Assembly (NCBI RefSeq): GCF_018991925.1
Contig: NW_024756966.1
Coordinates: forward strand, 737,501 to 801,500
Length of the DNA: 64,000 nt
Origin: Homarus americanus
Lineage: Eukaryota; Arthropoda; Malacostraca; Decapoda; Nephropidae
Direction of reading: 5' to 3'
The position numbers and the translations under genes were made by a program. Shown in pieces: positions 44,891 through 52,939 of this stretch; the stretch's first letter is position 1, and each line of letters opens with the position of its first letter. The notes below the pieces were generated by a model that saw only the letters and a program-made list of their open reading frames with translations, was not told the DNA's origin and did not search any database.

Positions 44891-45174
44891 TAACAAAATA
44901 TCAGTAAAATTCTACCTCGTGAATTATTTTTGAATCACTAAATTGTCCTCGACTTAAAATTGTCTTCATAACGCCAAATTGTCCTCGACCTGGCTAGAGC
45001 GTGGGCGTGTGGGCGTGTGGGCGTGAGTTGACCCCAGACTTCCTACCAAGGCGTGGGAGACCGCCCACCTGTTATTATCTCCGTCACTACCAATCGTTAC
45101 CTTCTCCGGGATAAAATTGTTAATGGAGTCCAACTATCACCCCCCCCCCGTTATGTGGGGAGGGGGTGGGGGTG

Positions 45175-45800
45175 TGTTAGCGTAGTGGTAGTTCGGTCGT
45201 TAGTTGGTTGTTAGGGGTAATTGTTGGTCGTTAGTGTCGTTACTTGGTTGTTAGAGGTAATTTTTGGTCGTTACTTGGTTGTTATGGGGTGGTTGTTAGT
45301 CGTTAGGGTCGTTAGATGATTGTTAAGGGTGAATATTGGTCGGTAGGGGTGGTTTTTAGCTCGTCTGATGGGCTAGTAGGGTCGTTATGGTGGTAGTTGG
45401 TCGTTCGGTGGTGGTTAGAGTCGCTAGAGCCGTTTGTTGGTCGTTAAGGTGATTGTTGGCTCGTCTGATGGGCTAATAGGGTCGTTAATTGGTCGTTAAG
45501 GTGATTTTGGATTCTCTGATGGGCTAGCAGGGTCGTCAAGTTGGTATTTAGCTGGTCTGATGGGCTTCTTGGGTAGTTACAATGGTGTTTTGCTGATCTC
45601 ATGGACTAATTGGGTCATTACGGATGTCTTAGGAGATAGTTACCAAATTAAACGTATAATTAGGTTATATGATGGACTTCGGCTCATAATGATGGTAGTT
45701 ACGTTGTCTGACGGGCTAATTGGGTCGTTACCAAGGTAGTTTGGTTGTTTGGTGTGGTAGTTTAGGCTTTCGGGGTGCCAGTTAGTATGTAGGTATAGTT
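45175..45800. repeat. Degenerate GGTCGTTAGTTGGT repeat
   Basis: GGTCGTTA, TTGGTTGTTAG and GTCTGATGGGCTA words alternate at 30-60 bp spacing. The CTGATGGGCTA form appears at least five times from 45364 onward. Confidence 0.75.
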
Positions 45801-45817
45801 GTTAGACGATGCATTAA

Positions 45818-45948
45818 ATGAAGATTAGGCACCCCAGCTTATTTCACCTGATAATTAAACACCTTTACGCCAACCTAACCTAACCCCCAGGTAGCGTTGG
45901 GGTGTTTAATCATCAGGTGAAATAAATTGGGGCCAAATCCTCACTTGA
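45818..45948. mobile_element. Palindromic TTAGG-core element, both arms
   Basis: The left arm (45821-45870) carries AAGATTAGGCACCCCAGCTT, ATTTCACCTGATAATTAAAC and ACCTTTACGC. The centre is CCTAACCTAACCC. The right arm (45887-45940) is its reverse complement with GTAGCGTTGGGGTGTTTAAT and CATCAGGTGAAATAAATTGG. The arms are about 50 bp and roughly 85% matched, so the element can fold into a long hairpin with telomere-like repeats in the loop. Confidence 0.87.
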
Positions 45949-46077
45949 TTTGTGTTTATGTTTAGTTTTTGAATTACCTCCGTTGATTGGTTGAGACAGT
46001 AAGTGAAGGAAGGTAGTTAAGGTGTGAGGTGAGAAGGTATGGTAGTTGAACTGGTCGATTGGATCTGATACAGTGGT

Positions 46078-46292
46078 ATAGGGGCGGGTGTGGGTGGGTG
46101 TGGGTGGATGGGTATAGGTATGGGTGGGTGTGGAGGTGTGGGTTGTTGAGTGGGTATGTATGGGTGGGTGTGTAGGTGTGGGTTGTTGAGTGGGTAGGTA
46201 TGGGTGGATGTGTAGGTGTGGGTTGTTGAGTGGGTAGGTATGGGTTGTTGAGTGGGTAGGTGTGGGTTGGTGTGTGGGTCGGTGGGTATAGG
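46078..46292. repeat. GTGGGTTGTTGAGTGGGTAGGT minisatellite
   Basis: About six copies of a 22-46 bp unit with GTATGGGTGGGTGTGTAGG inserts. The Pro/Thr/His minus frame is this array. Confidence 0.9.
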
Positions 46293-46483
46293 TGTGGGAT
46301 CTCTGGTTATTGGAATCCAATGTCCACGTGTTGACGAGGCTGTATAAATATTGTGTTAGATTCAATAACTGGGGAGAATGGTCGATGGGTCCAGCTTGGT
46401 TCCGTCATAAATACTGGAGTGACATTCTGTGTGTGGGCTCTAATATCCCCGGGAATACGTAATCCCCGCCTAATCCTCGCCAC

Positions 46484-46824
46484 TCATTGGTCTAAGGTGT
46501 CGGGGGAAGCGTGACGATGATTGGGTGAGGAAGTAGTGGACGACACTTGTTGCATGGTGCTGATTGGCTTAGATGTAAAGTCAAGGAGGAACTCAGGACA
46601 GGATGGTGATTGGTGGAGGTGTTGGGGAAGGGTGTGGCGGTGGTGGTGGGAGGAGGGGGGTGTTGGGGAAGGGTGTGGTGGGGAAGGTGGGGTGCTGGTG
46701 GTTGTGGTGGTAGAGAGGGGATATCATTGGTCTTATTGGTTGTTAGAATTGATCGTGGCCTCCATGCTGGGCCGTAATTGCCTCAACTAGCTGTGAGACC
46801 AATAGTACTGAACGCTGATTGGTC
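46484..46824. promoter_or_regulatory. Cluster of eight CCAAT/ATTGG boxes
   Basis: ATTGG occurs at 46486, 46520, 46563, 46609, 46726, 46735 and 46818, and CCAAT at 46799. CTGATTGG at 46561 and 46816 matches the NF-Y consensus (CCAATCAG). The interval also holds a G-rich GGTGGTGGGAGG tract. A promoter or enhancer is possible but no gene is visible beside it. Confidence 0.4.
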
Positions 46825-47011
46825 ACAAAGTAGTAATATTAACGTCATGTCCGGTTTTCATTTTATTTTCGGTCTTGAACTAAACATTATGACAAGCATC
46901 TTTTTTTCGTGTTTTTTTTTCAGCGTCTCTGTCCAGTCTGCCCAGTTCTTATCCAATCGTTTCCTTTGTTTTGATTTGTTTTAGGAAAACTTCATTATTA
47001 GCTTGTGAGTC

Positions 47012-47062
<51 letters not shown>

Positions 47063-47147
47063 GTGATTTAAAATGGTTGACTTGCTCATGAGAATTCCCA
47101 GATGCAGACAAGTGGCAGGGATGAGAGAGAGAGAGAGAGACGAAGTT

Positions 47148-47221
<74 letters not shown>
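47012..47221. repeat. (GT)n, (GA)n and (TC)n microsatellites
   Basis: GT run at 47013-47060, short GA run at 47122-47141 and TC run at 47151-47219. The GA and TC runs are complementary and close enough to form a hairpin. Confidence 0.97.
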
Positions 47222-47426
47222 GTCATGTGTGTGTTGGTCAGAACAAACAACATCCTTCATTAGTTCATCACCAGCACTTAATCGTTTCCTCGAACACTCA
47301 GTCATTCCCCGAACGATGTTGTCACACACCCTCTTTCCTCTACATAGATACACCTTTCTAACTGGCTGTAGCTTAATTAGTGTCAGGTGTTACATGGTCA
47401 GGAGGGAGTTGTGTGTGTCATGCGGT

Positions 47427-47579
<153 letters not shown>

Positions 47580-47727
47580 GCAGCCTCACTACCTCCTGTG
47601 AGTCATAATACCGTAGTAGGCGGTGAAGGAGGGAGTTAGGTCACGGTTCTAACCTTCCTCAAGATACGCCAAGAGGCAGTCAGTGGCTTGGCTGACCGAC
47701 GGCCCCGTGTGTCTTAGCGGCTGGTGA

Positions 47728-47728
47728 T

Positions 47729-47757
<29 letters not shown>
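47728..47757. repeat. (CA)n microsatellite
   Basis: Short perfect CA run. Confidence 0.93.
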
Positions 47758-47761
<4 letters not shown>

Positions 47762-47839
47762 AGGTGGGTTTGCCATGGGTGTTATTGTATCACAGGTTGG
47801 GCAACTCTCCCATCTTACCGTGCTAAGTCAAGGCTACCT

Positions 47840-48260
47840 ATTTTCCCCCTCCTTCCTTTCCTGTACATCCTTTCCCCTTCTCTTACTTCCTTCCTCTTTC
47901 CCCCCTCCTTCTTTCACCCCACTTCTTTCCCCTCATTCTCCCTCCTTTCTCTCTCTCCTCCTTCCCCCTCCTCCTTCCCACATCCCTCTTCTTTTCCTCC
48001 TCTTGTCGCTCCCTCTTCTCTCTTCCACCCTTCTTACCCCACCTCTTTTTCCTCCCTTACACCCCTTCCTCCTCTACCCCCCTCCCTCCTCTACCCCCCT
48101 CCCTCCTCCACCCTCCCTTCCTCCACCCCCTCCTTCCTCCACACCCTCCCACCCTCCCCCACCCTCCCCCAATTCTCCCTCCTCCCACCCCCTCCACCCT
48201 CCCTCCTCCACCCCCTCCACTCCCTCCCCTTCCTCCACCCTCCCTCCTCAATTCCCCCTT
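47840..48260. repeat. C-rich CCTCCTTCC / CCACCCTCC tract
   Basis: Polypyrimidine for about 420 bp, with a CCTCCACCCTCC minisatellite form from 48070. The 200-codon Pro/Ser/Leu frame is this tract. Confidence 0.88.
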
Positions 48261-48394
48261 CTGTTCGCTGTACTTAGCCAGAAATCGCCTGTAGCGTCAC
48301 GGCGGCACGAAGAGCGAACCTCATAAATTCCTTAGTCGTCCTGTGGTCTTCATTCACAGATTATTAATTTTTTTCTTTCACTTGCGCTTTCTGG

Positions 48395-48395
48395 T

Positions 48396-48464
<69 letters not shown>
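48395..48464. repeat. (GT)n microsatellite
   Basis: Perfect GT run of about 67 bp. Confidence 0.97.
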
Positions 48465-48467
<3 letters not shown>

Positions 48468-48469
48468 AA

Positions 48470-49300
48470 TACTTTCCTATCTTTTTCAATCCTTATTTAA
48501 TTCAACTTGTTTTGTCATTCACTTCACCTGTCGCTGTTACCTGTACTACCTCTTAAGGTGTTGTGGTTGACTCCTCCATACACACACTAAGGTTATCGTC
48601 ATCACCTCCTCTTCCTCCTCTTTCCCCCCTCCTCCTCCTACACTGTGGCTATGTCCGTCCATACATTCCACAGTTCACAGTTTTACGTTTAATACCACTG
48701 TACTGTAGAACGAGCGACGAAATACCACCATGAATGTCTCCTCGGCCACACACACAGAGTATCGACGAGCCACAATCCCTTTGTTATAGAATCCCTCTAA
48801 CACAAAACGTACTCCCAACATGCAACATTCACCCCGACGGGAAAAAAAGAAGTCATATAGTGCCATCCCACCCGTTGTTGTAAGGTCCACAGCCTCATTA
48901 CGGGGGTTTGCAATCGTGTTCCTTATGGCTGTGTCGTTTTACGGTGATTCGACAGTGATAATATCGGGGTGATGATTCAAGGTTATGCTGCGGTTGACTC
49001 CATCATGGCATATTTAACAGGTCTGAAAACATAGAGCTGGGAGAACTATTCAGCCGTATGGGAGGGTGATTAGTGATGCAGTGAATTAGGTGTGTCCCTA
49101 CCAAATGGGTTGACTTTTGTCGTTTGTTAGGTGTGGGCTTGTGAGCGACAATTGGGCGGGTGGGTGGATTGGTGGGTGGGTCACAAAAATTAGTGAAATA
49201 TGTAACAGTGGGAGTTGGTGAAGGGTATACTGTTGATGGTGGTGATTAGCTCTTCCCTTACAGTTCTCATTGACTGCATTAGAGGCAAGACTTGTGGGCG
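48470..49300. other. Unique DNA, no gene confirmed
   Basis: Single-copy DNA. A minus frame of 71 codons at 48675-48890 is of ordinary amino-acid composition, including GIVARRYSVCVAEETFMVV, but has no domain I recognise and no supporting context. Confidence 0.4.
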
Positions 49301-49303
49301 GAG

Positions 49304-49395
<92 letters not shown>
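49304..49395. repeat. (GA)n microsatellite
   Basis: About 90 bp of uninterrupted GA. Confidence 0.98.
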
Positions 49396-49397
<2 letters not shown>

Positions 49398-49399
49398 AC

Positions 49400-50395
49400 G
49401 CTGAGGATTGTGGGACCGAATATCCATAATTGTGTACGTCGCTGTGACAATGAGTGGAAGTTTAAATGTGACGAGAAAGGGAAATTGAGCTCAAGTGTAG
49501 GAGCTCGTAAGACACAGAGTCAAGGATCACCTCACACACCTAGCATGATCGTCATAGTCATTCAGCCTTGTTCACGCCGTGACCGAATTCCACATTTTTT
49601 TTATTCTCAATAATCATGCTATCAGTTTCGATAAAATATTACGTCTCCTTCAGTAACGACCAATTAAGTCGTTCCAACCCATCCAAGTGTAATTTGTGAG
49701 ATGACTCCAATTAATACTACTCGAAAACGTCAAGTTAAAAAAAATGTGACTCCAACCTGCAAACTCAACGTGACAAGGAAAGATTAAAACGAATATGGCA
49801 CAATGTGACTACCCTTCGTGACGCCACTACGTCCTCTAGTCCGCTCCAGCCAGCTATACCTCCCGGGGTAGACTAAGGACCACTCTTACACTGTCCTATA
49901 ATGGAGAAGTCAACCTTGTGGGCGGCTGTGGTTTAGAATTGTGGTGTCGCCGACCGCAGAAATCAGTGTCGTATGTTTCCCACCAGTGGATAGGGAGGTG
50001 TGTCGGGGGAGGATGTGTGAATTAGATGCAATTATCCCCTCCGTGCCTGGTCCTAACTGCTGGGTGACCCTCGCGACTACCCCAACACGCCGCCTCTCTA
50101 CGTGTTTCTGTCCGTATAACTTTTTGTCTTTATTTATTGTCTATGTTTATTTGTTTATGTCATATATCTTTAGGTTTTGTTTGTCTTTGTGTATTTGAAT
50201 CTTTGTTGTTATTTGTTTGTTGTTTAATTGCTCTTTTCATTTTGGAGTGTACTTGAGAAGGCTCTGAGTGTATGAGTGTCAGCGCTGTTTAATGCTGTTC
50301 TTGCACTCAGCATATTTTAGTGAATAATCTAGTGAATTGAGTGAATGTCCGTATTTTGTCCTGTGTGTTAATAAATCGTTGTTTGTTATACATTT
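49400..50395. other. Unique DNA, no gene seen
   Basis: Mixed composition to 50100, then T-rich. No frame with recognisable domains. A short run of CAATAATCATG-type AT-rich DNA lies at 49610. Confidence 0.45.
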
Positions 50396-50399
50396 TCGA

Positions 50400-50520
50400 T
50401 GATAATAGAAGGAAGGAAGGGGAGTAGAGGGAAGGAGGATAGGGAGTGGGAGGGGGGAGATAAGGAGGGTGGGGGGAGAGAAAGGGAGGGGTAGAGGAGG
50501 ATAGGGGGGGTGGGAGAGAC
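50400..50520. repeat. G-rich GGGAGG tract
   Basis: Purine-rich on the + strand with GGGGGGAGA words. Confidence 0.8.
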
Positions 50521-50584
50521 TAGGCCTAAGCCCCCCACAGTTTACCAAGAACATTTGTCCACACTTGAACAACCATAACTTCAC

Positions 50585-50815
50585 AGCACCTATCCACAAA
50601 CTTCACAGCCACACACCATCTATCCACATCCTAACTTACTATACCCACAAGAACACCACCACCTATCCATGCACTATCCGCCCTGTACCCACAAACTTCA
50701 CAGCCACACACCATCTATCCACATCCTAACTTACTGTACCCACAAGAACACCACCACCTATCCATACACTTTCCGCCCTGTACCCACATCTCACCAGGAA
50801 CGCCGTCTATCCCCA
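50585..50815. repeat. About 100-bp tandem duplication
   Basis: The block from TTCACAGCCACACACCATCT to CCGCCCTGTACCCACA occurs twice, at about 50603 and 50696, nearly identical. A partial copy precedes it at 50580. Confidence 0.9.
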
Positions 50816-50984
50816 CACGAAGAACAAACACGACCAGTGCTTTGAGGAATTTACGAGGAGTTAACCAGGGATGAGGGATGAATTAGGCTATCTGGCGGCG
50901 AGCAAAAACACCAGATGATGGGGTGGCGGTGTACAGGCGGCTGATAGATGCTCAGACACTCCCTCACGCAACGCCACCTACCAC

Positions 50985-51850
50985 TGGCTACTGCTCCTCC
51001 TGCCACTACCTACTACTGCTCCTCCTGCCACTACCTACTACTGCTCCTCCTGCCACTACCTACCACTGGCTACTGCTGCCACTACTCCACTACTGCTCCT
51101 GCCACCACTCACCATTGCCCTCCTGCCACCTCACTCTACTACCGTCTCCTGCCACCACCTACCACTGCTCCTCCTGCCACCACCACCACTGCCCTCCTGC
51201 CACCACCCACTACTGCCCTCCCACACCACTCTACTCACTGCTCCTCCCCACACTCACCTCCACCACTGGCCACTGCTCCTCCTCCCACACTACTCAACAC
51301 TGGCTACTGCTCCTCCTGCCACTACCTGCACACTGGCATTGCTCCTCCCACCACTCCACCACTGGCCACTGCTCCTCCTGCCACTACCTATCACTGCTCC
51401 TCCTGCCACTACCCACTACTGCCCTCCTGGCCACTACTCCACTACTGCCTCCCACACTATCTCCAACACTGGCCACTGCTCCCTGCCACTACCCACCATC
51501 CGGCTACTGCTCCTGCCACTACCCACCACTGGCTACTGCTCCTCCTGCCACTACCTACCACCGGCCACTGCCCTCCTGCCACCACCTACCACTGCCCTCC
51601 TGCCACTACCCACCACTGCCCTCCTGCCACCACCCACTACTGCTCCTCCTGCCACTACCTACTACTGCTCCTCCTGCCACTACCTACTACTGTTCCTCCT
51701 GCCACTACCTACCACTGGCCACTGCTCCTCCTGCCACTACCTACTACTGCTCCTCCTGCCACTACCTACCACTGGCTACTGCTCCTCCTGCCACTACCTA
51801 CCACTGGCTACTGCTCCTCCTGCCACTACCTACCATTGGCTACTACTATT
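50985..51850. repeat. 25-32 bp CTCCTCCTGCCACTACCTAC minisatellite
   Basis: About 30 copies ending either CACTGGCTACTG or TACTG. The middle (51100-51520) is ragged. Three overlapping + frames of 206-343 codons rich in Leu/Pro/Thr/Cys come from it. They are not genes, because the same repeat is open in all three phases. Confidence 0.96.
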
Positions 51851-52124
51851 ACTACCACTACGTACCATCACTACCATCATCACCTACCATAACCTATCAC
51901 CACCAACCATCACCTTTGACCACCTACCACCACCACCGGATACCAGCGGGATGAGATAACAATGATCAACACCAGAACCAGATGCTTACAGTCACCACCA
52001 GCACCAGGTATACCCCCACTAAAACCTGTCATCACCATCACCACCCCGGCCAGCGATAGATATTTTTTTATTATTGTCGAGTATAACGTTACGATCTGTC
52101 GGAATATTTACGACTTGGACGATA

Positions 52125-52224
52125 TCTTACCTTAACCTAACTTAACTAACCTAACTTAACTAATCAAAACCCATGCATACCTAACCTAACCTAACCTAAC
52201 CTAACCTAACCTAACCTAACCTAC
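52125..52224. repeat. Interstitial CCTAA array
   Basis: A degenerate TTAACCTAACTTAACTAA stretch followed at 52179-52222 by nine perfect CCTAA units, the longest perfect run in the window. Confidence 0.95.
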
Positions 52225-52529
52225 TGTGCCAAATGCTCAACAGGGAGGTCACAGCGCCACGAATATCCACTGTACCATAATAGTAGACAGAAGGTCATCC
52301 CGTCCCTATTACTTCTCGTGTCATGATAAAGGTGTGACGTAAGGCCATGCAGGTGTGACACTTCATGGTTCATCACGCCTTGCTGGATGTACTGGTGTGA
52401 CGGCCTTATGGATTGTTGCTGGTAAGGCATATTTTTGCCCCGATGCATAAGCGGTGTTTGTGTGTTTGTGGGAAGGATTCTGTATTTGTGGTCATGTGTG
52501 TATGTGTATGGATGTATGTATACTTGTGT

Positions 52530-52588
52530 TCTGTGTCGATATGAGTGTGTGTGTGTGTTTGTGTGTGTTTGTGTGTGTGTGTGTGTGT
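52530..52588. repeat. (GT)n microsatellite, interrupted
   Basis: GT runs with TTT interruptions. Confidence 0.93.
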
Positions 52589-52779
52589 AAGTTAGAGCAA
52601 TAAGGGTATTGGTGTAGGTGGTTACGTGAGGTGGCTGGTAATTCTGGCCCTAACGAGGCAGTAGTTTAAGGCCGATTTTTCTCCCGCCTGCAAATTGCTT
52701 CTTTTTTTTTTGAGGGGAGGGACGAAGGAGGTGTTATTAATATACAGTATTTATTATATTGGTTATTGTTTGTTTATTA

Positions 52780-52939
52780 TTAGTAGTAGTGGTAGTAGTA
52801 GTATTAGTGGTGGTAGTGGTAGTAGTATTAGTGGTGGTAGTGGTGGTAGTGGTAGTGGTAGTAGTATTAGTGGTGGTAGTGGTAGTAGTATTAGTGGTGG
52901 TAGTGGTAGTAGTATTAGTGGTGGTAGTGGTAGTGGTAG
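52780..52939. repeat. 24-bp GGTAGTAGTATTAGTGGTGG minisatellite, left part
   Basis: Five to six units of TAG/TGG triplets with an ATT marker. It continues after the retroelement at 55791, so the element split one array. Unit length is a multiple of three, so the + frame stays open as Val/Leu and joins the retroelement frame. Confidence 0.95.

Noticed and set aside
47724..48326. 200-codon proline-rich protein
   Set aside because: It is a polypyrimidine tract with a minisatellite-like form; no conserved domain or splice context.
50923..51959. Three overlapping + frames of 206-343 codons rich in Leu/Pro/Thr/Cys
   Set aside because: All derive from the CTCCTCCTGCCACTACC minisatellite; no non-repeat domain is attached.
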